Shown one piece after another: positions 1-8,250 of a stretch of 45,256 nt of DNA. Below the pieces are notes generated by a model. That model worked only from the letters and a program-made list of their open reading frames with translations. It ran no database searches and was not told the origin of the DNA. The stretch covers positions 16,459 to 61,714 of the forward strand of contig DCUZ01000044.1 of assembly GCA_002327305.1 (NCBI GenBank). Reading direction: 5' to 3'. This DNA comes from Holophagales bacterium UBA2201 (GTDB taxonomy: Bacteria > Acidobacteriota > Thermoanaerobaculia > UBA2201). The translations under genes and the position numbers were made by a program. The stretch's first letter is position 1; every line of letters starts with the position of its first letter.

Positions 1-753
1 GTCAACACCATGGGAAACCGGGCGCCCAGGTTCAGGCGCGAGGCCGCGGACTCGGAGGCCGAGTGGGAGGCCGCCGGCCCGTTGTACCACGAGTATGTCG
101 GGACCGAGAACCGCCGCTACGAACGGCGCGCTTCTCTCCTGATGGCCCTGGAGAAGATGGCCCCCGTGGTGAACCCCCTGGACACCTACCGCTGGCACGC
201 GACGAAGGTCTTCGAACTCCATGCCCTCGCCCAGGCCGGCTTCCGCGTCCCGGAGTTCGTCTCCTCCAACGATCCCGAAGCCCTGAAGGCGTTCATCCGC
301 TCCTGCGGCGGCCGGGCCCTCTACAAGCCGCACGTGGGGGGGACGATGTGCGCGACGCTGGTGGACGCGGCCGTCATCGGCGAGGTGGCCCCGTCCCTGC
401 GCCTGCGCCCCGTCCTCCTCCAGCGCTTCATCCCAGGCTTCAATATCCGGGCCTATGTGGCGGGAGACCGCTTCGTGGGGGCGGCCAGGATCCTCCAGGA
501 CGAGGCGGTGGCCGATTCCCGGGTCGCGCCGGAAGGGGTGGAGGTGTGGGACCTCCCGGAGGCGGAGCGCCGGACCGCCCTCGACGCCGCCCGCCACCAC
601 GGCCTGGCCTTCAGCGGCATCGACTTCCAGTACCACGCCGGAGAGAATCGCTACTATCTTTTGGAGGCCAATTCCAGCCCCATGTTCGTCAACTTCGAAC
701 GCCTCACCGGCGTGGGCGTGACCGAGGCCCTGGTGCGCCTCCTCCTCCCATGA
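1..753 (+). CDS. ATP-grasp ligase, RimK/graspetide-synthetase-like (5' partial)
   Basis: The C-terminal two thirds of an ATP-grasp enzyme are visible. Counting from the ATG at position 10, a typical ATP-binding lysine segment (LYKPHVGG, K106) is followed by LLQRFIPGFNIRAYV (residues 136-150), GIDF (203-206) and the metal-binding end YYLLEANSSPMF (215-226). The reading frame is open to the window edge with no ribosome binding site before that ATG, and the pre-ATP-grasp domain is shorter than usual, so the true start probably lies upstream. ATP-grasp enzymes of this shape join a carboxylate to an amine or hydroxyl via an acyl phosphate. The order of motifs is close to RimK and to the ligases that macrocyclise graspetide peptides; the substrate is not shown here. 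Its TGA overlaps the ATG of the next gene, so it is translationally coupled to a peptidase and an export system. Confidence 0.8.
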   Translation, partial: VNTMGNRAPRFRREAADSEAEWEAAGPLYHEYVGTENRRYERRASLLMALEKMAPVVNPLDTYRWHATKVFELHALAQAGFRVPEFVSSNDPEALKAFIRSCGGRALYKPHVGGTMCATLVDAAVIGEVAPSLRLRPVLLQRFIPGFNIRAYVAGDRFVGAARILQDEAVADSRVAPEGVEVWDLPEAERRTALDAARHHGLAFSGIDFQYHAGENRYYLLEANSSPMFVNFERLTGVGVTEALVRLLLP

Positions 754-1838
754 CCCCGTCCCCCGAAACCGCGGCCCTGTCCGCCGGGCTCACGCGCGCC
801 TACGGAGCGCTATGGGGGGCCCTGCCCGATCTTCCCTCGCGGGCCGGCTACGACGATTTTCTCCGCCTTCACGAGCGGCTGGAGCGCGCCCTCGACGCGG
901 CGCCGACGGCGCCGCGGGAGGTCCGGAACGCGCGCTTGTGCGCCGCCTCCATGCGCAGCGTCCTGGATTTCGTCTTCGAGTTCCCCAAGCGCCCGGCCGA
1001 CGACCTCCTGAGTGACCTCTGGGGGGGGGACCTTCGGGCCCGCCTTGCGACCTGGATTGCTGAACACCCGGCGCCTCCGGCCGAGCGCCCCTCCAACCTC
1101 GTGAGTTCCAACCACCCGGAGGTGGCGGCGCTGGCCCGGGCGGCCCTCCCCGGCCTGGTGGAGGCGGTCGTGGCCTGGGGGAGGGGCAAGGGGTGGTTCC
1201 CGTCCGACGCCCCCCCACCCACCGTGGAGGCGGCCCGGGCCCCATCGCGCTATATTCCCGCCGACAACACGGTGTATCTCGACTCCGACCTCTTCTACGG
1301 CACCGCCCAAAACGGCGGCATCCGGCTGTGGGTGGACCTGGCGGCGGCGGCGCTCTTCCATGAGATGGCCGGACACTGGGCACAGCACGCCTTCGCCCCG
1401 CAGAGGCAACCGGGCGCTTTCACCGGCGCGGACCCCGCCCTCCTCCCCGCCCTCATCCCCGTGGAAGAGGGATTCGCCCTTCAGCGGGAGGGCTCGGCCC
1501 TGGAATTCCTGAAGGAGACCGGCCGCCCCTTCCGCCCGGAGACCTGGGCGATGCGCCGCGCGGGCCTGGCCGCGCAGGCCCTCTTCGCCTCCTTGCAATG
1601 GGCCGAGGCCACCGAGCCCCCCGTGGACGGGGCGCGTTTCCTGGCCCGTCATCTGCCCGGCGGGTACGCCTTCGCCTACCGGAGCACCCGGCGGGCCGGG
1701 CTCAAGGAGATGCTCTACCGGGCGGGGAGTTTCCACGGGCTGATGATGATGGAGGCGCTGGGGGACCATCCCTTCGCCGGTTTCTGGGCCGCGCCGCTCT
1801 ACGAGCAGGCGGCCCGCGGAGAGGCCCATGCATCCTAA
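750..1838 (+). CDS. DUF885-like zinc metallopeptidase
   Basis: This 362-residue protein has no signal peptide or membrane segment. It carries ALFHEMAGHWAQ (H204, E205, H209) and, about 30 residues later, PVEEGFALQREG (E239/E240). The pair matches the layout of DUF885-type gluzincin peptidases, where an HExxPGH helix is followed by an EGWAxYxE helix supplying the third zinc ligand. The spacing is odd: HE and GH are one residue closer than in the DUF885 consensus, and the strict HExxH spacing is also absent, so catalysis is not certain. The ATG at 750 overlaps the stop of the ATP-grasp gene, and the 3' end overlaps the next gene by 11 bases. In this setting it could mature or degrade a modified peptide; that is inference. 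The first half (residues 1-150) is not recognised. Confidence 0.7.
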   Translation: MTPSPETAALSAGLTRAYGALWGALPDLPSRAGYDDFLRLHERLERALDAAPTAPREVRNARLCAASMRSVLDFVFEFPKRPADDLLSDLWGGDLRARLATWIAEHPAPPAERPSNLVSSNHPEVAALARAALPGLVEAVVAWGRGKGWFPSDAPPPTVEAARAPSRYIPADNTVYLDSDLFYGTAQNGGIRLWVDLAAAALFHEMAGHWAQHAFAPQRQPGAFTGADPALLPALIPVEEGFALQREGSALEFLKETGRPFRPETWAMRRAGLAAQALFASLQWAEATEPPVDGARFLARHLPGGYAFAYRSTRRAGLKEMLYRAGSFHGLMMMEALGDHPFAGFWAAPLYEQAARGEAHAS

Positions 1839-2583
1839 GGTCGCGGAGATCCAGGAGCGCGTCCGCCGGGATTACGCCCCGGAATTCACCCTCCTCTCCC
1901 ACGTGGCGATCCCCTTTCAATCCCCCGACCGCCTCCCGGCGCGGCCCCGGGCGGCCATGGTCACCTCGGCGGCGGTGTTCGCCCGGGGACAGGAGCCCTT
2001 CGACCTCTCCACCCCCTCCGGGGACCTGACCTTCCGCCCCCTCCCGGCCGCCCTCGACGGGCGGGACCTGGTCGTCGAGTACGCCTCCACCGTCCGGTCC
2101 CGATTCGCGGTGGAAGACCCCGAGTGCCTTCTGCCGCTGAGGATCTTCCGGGACCTGGCGGAGGAACTGGGCTACGAGCCCGCGCGGGGCCACATCAGTT
2201 TCCACGGCGGCATCACCGACACGGCCGGCCTTCTGGAGAAGACCCTCCCCGCCATTTCGGCCCATCTGAGGAAGGAGGGCGTGGAGGCCGTCCTCCTGTT
2301 CCCCTCGTGCTCCCTCTGCCACCACTCCACCGCCCTCCTGCAGCGGCGGCTCGAGGAGGAGGGGATGTTCACCGTCTCCATGACCGTGTTCCCCGAATTG
2401 ACGGCCCACGCGGGCGTTCCCAGGGGCGTTTCCGCCCGCTTCCCCTACGGGGCCCCGGCGGGCAACCCCGGCAATGGGGGGCTCCACCGGGCCGTGGCGC
2501 GCTTCCTGTGGGAGCGCCTGCGGTCCCGGACCGTCCCCGGCATCGACCCCCTGCCCTACACCTGGAGGCAATCTTTTGCGTAA
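1828..2583 (+). CDS. GrdB/PrdB-like reductase-family protein, cysteine version
   Basis: The 251-residue product resembles the glycine/sarcosine/betaine reductase selenoprotein B and proline reductase PrdB family. The key stretch is LLFPSCSLCHHSTALLQ (residues 156-172, with C161, C164 and H165), followed by an alpha/beta segment and an RFPYGAPAGNPG loop (204-215) like the family's GxPxxP region. In true GrdB and PrdB a selenocysteine lies in the redox site; here the site is a plain CxxC and the frame contains no in-frame TGA. The short length also resembles the widespread non-selenoprotein relatives of unknown substrate. It overlaps the preceding peptidase gene by 11 bases and its 3' end carries the start of the HlyD gene, so it belongs to the same transcript. 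A thiol-redox or reductive step on the cassette's product is possible but unproven. Confidence 0.65.
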   Translation: MHPKVAEIQERVRRDYAPEFTLLSHVAIPFQSPDRLPARPRAAMVTSAAVFARGQEPFDLSTPSGDLTFRPLPAALDGRDLVVEYASTVRSRFAVEDPECLLPLRIFRDLAEELGYEPARGHISFHGGITDTAGLLEKTLPAISAHLRKEGVEAVLLFPSCSLCHHSTALLQRRLEEEGMFTVSMTVFPELTAHAGVPRGVSARFPYGAPAGNPGNGGLHRAVARFLWERLRSRTVPGIDPLPYTWRQSFA

Positions 2584-3646
2584 ACTCCCCGTCGTCTGGA
2601 TCACCCTGCCGGCCTTCGGCGGCGTCCTCTTCGTGGCCCTGGCCGTCCTCCTGTTCGCGCGCGTGGACGAGAAGCGGAAGGGGCGGGGCGAGACGGTCGC
2701 CGAGCATCCGGTCCACCTGGCCCTCCCCCACGAGGCCGTCCTGGCGGGCTGGCGCGTGGGGAACGGCGCCGAGGTGGAGGCCGGCGCCCCCCTGGCCGAC
2801 CTGAACCTGGAGGAGTGCGGCCGGGAACTGGCCAACCTGAACCTCCGCGTCGAGGCCGGGCAGGCCGCCCTGGCGTCCCTGGAGCGCGAGCGGACGCGGC
2901 TCCTGCCGGGCGTCCTGGCCCAGACCGCCGTCACCTACGCCCTCGAGATCGAGAAGGCCCGGGCCCAATGGGAGGAGGCGGAACTGAACCTGAAGGTCAA
3001 CCAGGAACTGCACGCCCAGGAGATGATCCCCATCGTGGTCCTGAAGAAGGCGGAGAAGGCCGTGGAAGTGCGCCGGGCCGAGATGCGCCAGGCGGAGAGC
3101 CGCCTGGCGCAATTTGAGAGGGAGGCCCCCATCCGGACGGAGGCGCTCGAACGCGAGGCCCGGACCCTCGAAGGTCAACTCCAGGAATTGGGGCACCGGG
3201 TCGGGGCCCTGGAACGGCAGCTGGCCCTGCCGGTCCTGGTCAGCCCCCGCGCCGGCGTGGTGACGGGGATCCGCAAGCAGGCGGGGGACCGCGCCGCGGC
3301 CGGCGAGGTCCTCTGCGTCGTCACGGACCCCGGGGACCTGCTGTTCGCCGCGCGGCTCAAGTCCTCCGACCTTCCCCGCCTCGCGGAGGGCCAGCGGGCC
3401 ATCCTCACCTTCGAGGCCTTCCCCCATCCCCCCTTCGAGCGGATCGAGGGGACCGTGGTCCGTCCCCCCCTGCCGGAAAAGGACGGAGTCGTCCTGGTTT
3501 ACATCGCCCCGGCGAAAAAGACCATCCTCCGCGATGGCGGGGGAGAACCGCACCGCCTCCTGCCGGGTCTGGCCGGCGAGGCGCGGGTGATCGTGCGCGG
3601 CGGGGTGGCGCCCGCGGAACTCCTGCTCGACAAGTGGGGACGATGA
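2576..3646 (+). CDS. HlyD-family membrane fusion protein
   Basis: A periplasmic adaptor of 356 residues that links an inner-membrane exporter to an outer-membrane channel. I place the start at the TTG at 2576: a GGAGG box at 2564-2568 sits 7 bases upstream, and the first residues then form a signal anchor (about 5-28). The order is classical: an N-terminal half lipoyl/barrel strand (HLALPHEAVLAGWRVGNGA), a long coiled coil rich in Glu, Ala, Leu and Arg (about 85-210), then the second half of the barrel (LVSPRAGVVTGIRKQAGDR). The gene overlaps both neighbours: its first 8 bases lie in the GrdB-like gene, and its TGA overlaps the ATG of the ABC transporter. It therefore most likely serves that transporter. 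Confidence 0.85.
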   Translation: MRKLPVVWITLPAFGGVLFVALAVLLFARVDEKRKGRGETVAEHPVHLALPHEAVLAGWRVGNGAEVEAGAPLADLNLEECGRELANLNLRVEAGQAALASLERERTRLLPGVLAQTAVTYALEIEKARAQWEEAELNLKVNQELHAQEMIPIVVLKKAEKAVEVRRAEMRQAESRLAQFEREAPIRTEALEREARTLEGQLQELGHRVGALERQLALPVLVSPRAGVVTGIRKQAGDRAAAGEVLCVVTDPGDLLFAARLKSSDLPRLAEGQRAILTFEAFPHPPFERIEGTVVRPPLPEKDGVVLVYIAPAKKTILRDGGGEPHRLLPGLAGEARVIVRGGVAPAELLLDKWGR

Positions 3647-5403
3647 AGCCCTCCGGCAAGTGGGCCATCCTGTTCAAGTTCCTCCGCTTCTACCGCCCCT
3701 ACCGGCGGCGGCTGTGGGAGGGGCTCATCTTGATGGGCCTCTCCGCCGCCCTCACCCTCCCACTGCCCCTCCTCACCCTCTACATCTTCGACGAGGTCAT
3801 CCCCGACCGGAACACCGGGATGCTGGACCTCCTCGCGATCCTCCTGCTGGGGATCATCCTATTCCAGATGCTCACCCAGCTCTTGCAGACCTATGTGATG
3901 GAGGTGTTCCGCCTGCGGATGATGAACGATGTCCAGGCGGGGATCCTGCGGCGCGTCCACGCCCTCCCCCTCCACCGGGTCCGGTCCATGGGAACGGGCT
4001 ACCTCATGAGCCGCATCGCCCAGGATGTCGTCGCGGCCCAGGGGGCGGTCTCGGGGGGGATCCTCTCCACCGCCCGCAACGGCCTCTCATTCATTTTCGG
4101 CTTCGCCCTGGTCTACGCCCTCAACTGGCGCCTCGCCCTCCTGACCACCGCCCTCCTCCCCTTCTTCTACCTTTCCGTCGTGGTCTTCTTCGACCGCTTG
4201 CGCAACCTCCAACGCGAAATACAGGAGCGGCAGGCCCAGTCCAACCGCATCCTGGAGGAGTCGCTGGCGGCTTCCCTCATCGTCAAGGCCTACAACCGCG
4301 GCCGGGGGGAGACCCGCCGGTATATCCGCGCCCTCTCCGACCTCCTGCGCCTGGTCCTCCGCACCCAGATCCTGGGGTCGGTGTCGGGGGCCATCAGCAC
4401 CTTCGTCACCCTGGGATGCCCCCTCCTGATCCTCTGGTACGGCGGCCGGCAGATCATCCAGGGGACCCTCACCTTGGGGGCTTTCATCGCCTTCAACCAG
4501 TTGGTCGCCTACCTCTTCCGCCCCGCCCAGACCCTCATCACCACCAACCTCAACCTTCACCGCTCCATGGGGGCCATGGAACGCATCCTGGAGCTCCTGG
4601 AGGCTCCCCTCGAGCCTGACACGGGGCGGCTGCCCTTCCCCGCCAAGGGGTTGAATATCGGCTTCGAGGGGTTGCGGTTCGCCTATCCCGGCGGGCCCGA
4701 TGTCCTCCACGGCATCGACCTGGAAATCCGTGAGGGGGAATCGGTGGCCATCGTGGGCCCCTCGGGCGCCGGCAAGACAACGATGGTATCGCTTCTTCTC
4801 CGGTTTTACGAACCCACCGAGGGGCGCGTGCACCTGGCCGGAAACCCCCTTGCGGAGTACCCCCTGGCCGAGCTGCGGGAGCGGATCACCCTGGTCCCCC
4901 AGGAGGCGTTCCTCTTCTCCGCCACGGTGGAGGAGAACCTCCGCTTCGCCCGCCCCGGCGCCACGCCGGCCGAGATCGAGCGGGCCGCGGAGGCGGCAGG
5001 CATCCACGACTACATCCGGGGACTGTCCCAAGGGTACGACACGGTGCTGGGGGCCGGGGGCATCGCCTGCTCGGCCGGGGAGAAACAGCGCCTGGCCCTG
5101 GCGCGGGCGCTGCTGCGCGACACCCCCATCCTGATCCTCGACGAGGCCACCTCCGCCGTGGACGTGGAGACGGAGGCGCGCATCTTCCACGCCATGCGGG
5201 AACTGCTGAAGAACCGGACCGCCATCCTCATCGCCCACCGTCTCTCCACCGTCAGCCACGCGGACCGGATCGTGGTCCTGCAGGAGGGGCGGATCGTCGG
5301 CTCGGGCAGGCACGAGGAGCTCCTCGGGACCAACGCCTTCTACGCCCACCTGTTCAGGGAGTATGAGAAATACTACCTCGGCCGTTTCGCGCCGGGAGAG
5401 TGA
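3643..5403 (+). CDS. ABC exporter, fused permease and ATPase (MsbA/HlyB type without peptidase domain)
   Basis: A 586-residue half-transporter, working as a dimer in the inner membrane. Residues 20-310 contain the six-helix type I exporter domain, and the ATPase follows: Walker A GPSGAGKTT (372-380), Q-loop VPQEAF, Walker B ILILDEATSAVD (D500, E501) and H-loop histidine 532. The signature motif is CSAGEKQ (476-482) rather than LSGGQ. Helices and length match MsbA-like exporters; there is no N-terminal C39 peptidase, so leader cleavage would need another enzyme. The ATG at 3643 overlaps the HlyD stop; a GTG at 3634 in frame is the alternative. The cargo is probably the product of the upstream enzymes (inference). 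Confidence 0.88.
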   Translation: MKPSGKWAILFKFLRFYRPYRRRLWEGLILMGLSAALTLPLPLLTLYIFDEVIPDRNTGMLDLLAILLLGIILFQMLTQLLQTYVMEVFRLRMMNDVQAGILRRVHALPLHRVRSMGTGYLMSRIAQDVVAAQGAVSGGILSTARNGLSFIFGFALVYALNWRLALLTTALLPFFYLSVVVFFDRLRNLQREIQERQAQSNRILEESLAASLIVKAYNRGRGETRRYIRALSDLLRLVLRTQILGSVSGAISTFVTLGCPLLILWYGGRQIIQGTLTLGAFIAFNQLVAYLFRPAQTLITTNLNLHRSMGAMERILELLEAPLEPDTGRLPFPAKGLNIGFEGLRFAYPGGPDVLHGIDLEIREGESVAIVGPSGAGKTTMVSLLLRFYEPTEGRVHLAGNPLAEYPLAELRERITLVPQEAFLFSATVEENLRFARPGATPAEIERAAEAAGIHDYIRGLSQGYDTVLGAGGIACSAGEKQRLALARALLRDTPILILDEATSAVDVETEARIFHAMRELLKNRTAILIAHRLSTVSHADRIVVLQEGRIVGSGRHEELLGTNAFYAHLFREYEKYYLGRFAPGE

Positions 5404-5429
5404 CCCTCCCCCCCCGGCCAAGCACGGCA

Positions 5430-5445
5430 GGCCGCCGGCGCGGCC
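5430..5445 (+). terminator. Weak GC hairpin after the ABC exporter gene
   Basis: A perfect 6-bp stem (GGCCGC/GCGGCC) with a four-base loop lies 27 bases after the exporter stop codon and just before the tRNA promoter. No T tract follows, so it is only a possible pause or Rho-assisted end. Confidence 0.3.
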
Positions 5446-5451
5446 GAATCC

Positions 5452-5481
5452 TTGACAATCCCGCCCTTAATATAATATGAT
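5452..5481 (+). promoter_or_regulatory. Sigma-70-type promoter of tRNA-Phe
   Basis: A consensus TTGACA (5452-5457) is followed, after 18 bases, by TATGAT (5476-5481); an alternative TATAAT lies at 5471-5476 but at a poor spacing. Transcription would start near 5488, only a few bases before the mature tRNA. The accA gene downstream may also be read from here. Confidence 0.7.
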
Positions 5482-5491
5482 TAGCCGCCTT

Positions 5492-5564
<73 letters not shown>

Positions 5565-5627
5565 TTTTTTTATTGGCCGGTTCCGCCCCTGCCGCCGGGC
5601 GGGCCCCTGCGATGCGAAGGGAAACCC

Positions 5628-6572
5628 ATGGAATTCGATGAGCCCATCCTGGAACTGAAGCGCCGCATCGAGGAATTGTCCTCCATTCCTCCGACGCGGG
5701 AGCGCAAGGACGAGCTCGTCAAGCTGAAACTGCGGCTGATCAAGACCACCGAGGAGATCTACGCCGCCCTCGAGCCGTGGCAGATCGCCCAGGTGGCCCG
5801 CCACCCCCAGCGCCCCTACACCCTCGATTACATCGAGCGCCTCACGACCGATTTCGTGGAGCTCCACGGCGATCGCCGGTATTCCGACGACCCCTCCATC
5901 GTGGCCGGGTTCGCCCGCTTTGACGGACAGGCCGTGGCCGTCATCGGCCAGCAGAAGGGGCGCACCACCCCCGAAAAGATCAGGCGCAACTTCGGCATGC
6001 CCCACCCAGAAGGGTACCGCAAGGCCCTGCGGGTGATGAAGCTGGCCGAGCGGTTCCGCCGCCCCGTCCTCACCTTCGTGGACACCCCCGGCGCCTATCC
6101 CGGCCTCGGGGCCGAGGAGCGCGGCCAGGCCGAGGCCATCGCGACCAACCTGGTCGAAATGGCCGCCCTGAAGACCCCCATCGTCGTCACCGTCATCGGC
6201 GAGGGGGGATCGGGGGGCGCCCTGGCCATCGCCGTGGGCGACCATATCCAGATGCTCCAGTACGCCATCTATTCCGTCATCTCCCCCGAGGGGTGCGCCT
6301 CCATCCTTTTCAAGTCGGCCGAACCCAAACTGGTGCGCGAGGCCGCCGCGAGCCTGCGCCTCACCGCCCCGGACCTGAAGGGATTCGGGATCATCGACGC
6401 CATCATCCCCGAGCCCCTCGGCGGCGCCCACGCCGACCACGACCAGTCAGCGGCCAATGTCCGGGGCCATATCGCCGGGGCCCTCAAGGAACTGGCGTCC
6501 ATCCCGCCGGAGGACCTGGTCCGGCGCCGATATGACAAGTTCCGACGCATGGGCGTATTCGCCGAAGAGTAA
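5628..6572 (+). CDS. accA: Acetyl-CoA carboxylase carboxyltransferase subunit alpha
   Basis: The 314-residue protein has the length and order of AccA. A basic, helical N-terminus (ILELKRRIEEL) precedes the crotonase-like core with FVELHGDRRYSDDPSI, GQQKGRTTPEKIRRNFGM, FVDTPGAYPG and GEGGSGGALAI, and the late ISPEGCASILFK segment. With AccD it moves the carboxyl group from biotin on AccB to acetyl-CoA, making malonyl-CoA for fatty-acid synthesis in the cytoplasm. The ATG at 5628 has an AAGGG box shortly upstream. No terminator other than the T run separates it from tRNA-Phe, so the two may share a promoter. Its 3' end overlaps the recJ start. No accD is seen in the window. Confidence 0.96.
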   Translation: MEFDEPILELKRRIEELSSIPPTRERKDELVKLKLRLIKTTEEIYAALEPWQIAQVARHPQRPYTLDYIERLTTDFVELHGDRRYSDDPSIVAGFARFDGQAVAVIGQQKGRTTPEKIRRNFGMPHPEGYRKALRVMKLAERFRRPVLTFVDTPGAYPGLGAEERGQAEAIATNLVEMAALKTPIVVTVIGEGGSGGALAIAVGDHIQMLQYAIYSVISPEGCASILFKSAEPKLVREAAASLRLTAPDLKGFGIIDAIIPEPLGGAHADHDQSAANVRGHIAGALKELASIPPEDLVRRRYDKFRRMGVFAEE

Positions 6573-8250
6573 GGAAAGGGTCCCTGTCCGGCTCCCGGCG
6601 GACCTCGATCCCGGCCCCACCACCCATTCCCCCCTCATCGCGCGGTTGTTGCGGCTCCGCGGCATCACCGAAGAGGAGGCCCCGCGCTTCCTCCATCCCG
6701 CCCCGTCCGACCTCACCCCCCCCTCCGCGTGGCCCTCGGCCTCCCGCGCCGCCCGGGCTCTGGCCGGGGCCGTGAGGGCCGGCCGCGCCCTCCATCTCCA
6801 CGGCGACTACGACGCGGACGGCCTCACCTCCACGGCCGTTTTGGCCGCGTGCCTTCAGCGCGCGGGGGCGCGGGTCACCTGGACCATCCCGAACCGCCCG
6901 CGGGACGGCTACGGCCTGGGGCCCCGGGCCGTGGAGGCCGCGCGGGAAGCCGGGGCCGGAATGCTGGTCGCCCTCGACTGCGGCACCAACAACGCGGCGG
7001 TCCTTGCGTCGGCGATCAAGGCGGGCATGGAAGCGGTGGTCCTGGACCACCACATCCCCCGCGTCCCCCTCCCGGAGGGGGTGGTCCTGGCCAACCCTCA
7101 CGGGGAGGACTGCCCTGCCGCCTTCCGGGACTTCCCCACCGCCGGCATCGCCTTCGAGGTGGCCCTGGAGACGGCATCGCTCCTGGGGCGCCCCGAAGAC
7201 CCCCTGTCCCTGGCCCGGGTGGCGTGCCTGGGCATCGTCCAGGACGTGGCGCCATTGACCGGAGAGAACCGCATCATCGTGAAACTGGGGATGGCGGCCC
7301 TGCCGACCTCCCGCAGCCCCTTTTTAAAAGGCCTTCTCAAGGCCGCCGGCGCGCAGGACGGCCCCGTCCGGACGCACCATCTCTCCTATCGCATAGGGCC
7401 CCGCCTCAACGCCCCCGGCCGGATGGACGACGCCGCCTTCGTCGTGGACCTCCTTCTGGGGCGGGACGTGGAGGCCGTGCGGATTGGGCTTCTGCGCATC
7501 GAGGAGTTCAACCGGAGACGCCAGGAAGAGCAGGAGACCACCTTGAGGGAGGCGATGGAACAGATCGACCCCAAGGCCCCCGTCCTCGTCGCCGCCGGCG
7601 ACGGCTGGCCCCTGGGGGTGGTGGGCCTGGTGGCGGGGAAACTGGCCCAGGAGCACGGCCGTCCCGCCCTGGTCTTCTCCCGCCGGGACGGCCTGGCGCG
7701 CGGCTCCGGCCGAAGCGTCCCCGGCCTCTCCCTCGCGGAGGTCCTCCAGCCGCACGCGGCGCTGTTCCGCTCCTTCGGCGGCCACGACAGCGCGTGCGGC
7801 CTCACGGTGGACCTTGACCGGTGGGACGATGCCCTGGCCGCCATCCGGGGGGCCTTCGCCGCCGTTGCCGCTCCCGGCCCGCCGCCGCTGGAGGCAGAGG
7901 CGCGGGTGTCCTTCAAGGACCTCCTGGACGCCGCAACCCTCCGGGACCTGGATGCCTTGGAGCCCTTCGGCCCCGGCAACCCCCGCCCGGTTCTCCTTGC
8001 GCGCGGAGTGGAGGCGCCCCAAAACCCGGAGCCCATCTACCGCCGGAGCGACGGAGCGGACGCCGGCGGCGGGCAACGCAGGCCCTGCGGATGGCGCCTG
8101 AGGCTGATGCAGGGCGCCGTGGAGCTGAGGGCCTCGTGGTTCGGCGACGCCCCCCCACCCGCCGAAAAGCGGGGCTCCCCCCTCTTCACCGTGGACCAGT
8201 GGCGCGGCCGAGCCCAATTGGACCTCCTGGGCTTTTTGGAGGACGCGTGA
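6532..8250 (+). CDS. recJ: Single-strand-specific 5'-3' exonuclease RecJ
   Basis: About 572 residues, the usual RecJ size. The DHH phosphoesterase motifs are all visible: LHGDYDADGLTST (89-101), LVALDCGTNN (145-154) and VLDHH (170-174). The DHHA1 part has GVVGLVAGKLAQEHGRPAL, GSGRSVPGLSL and FGGHDSACGLTV, and the OB-fold start LEPFGPGNPRPVL follows. RecJ degrades single strands in RecF-pathway recombination, mismatch repair and base-excision repair, using Mn2+ or Mg2+ held by these Asp and His residues. The start is less sure: the only nearby in-frame start is the ATG at 6532, inside the end of accA (41-base overlap). Its stop overlaps the GTG of the next gene. Confidence 0.93.
   Translation: MTSSDAWAYSPKSKERVPVRLPADLDPGPTTHSPLIARLLRLRGITEEEAPRFLHPAPSDLTPPSAWPSASRAARALAGAVRAGRALHLHGDYDADGLTSTAVLAACLQRAGARVTWTIPNRPRDGYGLGPRAVEAAREAGAGMLVALDCGTNNAAVLASAIKAGMEAVVLDHHIPRVPLPEGVVLANPHGEDCPAAFRDFPTAGIAFEVALETASLLGRPEDPLSLARVACLGIVQDVAPLTGENRIIVKLGMAALPTSRSPFLKGLLKAAGAQDGPVRTHHLSYRIGPRLNAPGRMDDAAFVVDLLLGRDVEAVRIGLLRIEEFNRRRQEEQETTLREAMEQIDPKAPVLVAAGDGWPLGVVGLVAGKLAQEHGRPALVFSRRDGLARGSGRSVPGLSLAEVLQPHAALFRSFGGHDSACGLTVDLDRWDDALAAIRGAFAAVAAPGPPPLEAEARVSFKDLLDAATLRDLDALEPFGPGNPRPVLLARGVEAPQNPEPIYRRSDGADAGGGQRRPCGWRLRLMQGAVELRASWFGDAPPPAEKRGSPLFTVDQWRGRAQLDLLGFLEDA

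Noticed and set aside
1828..2583. Selenoprotein with recoded TGA
   Set aside because: The redox site is encoded by normal Cys codons (C161, C164) and there is no in-frame TGA before the TAA stop; no SECIS-like hairpin is needed.
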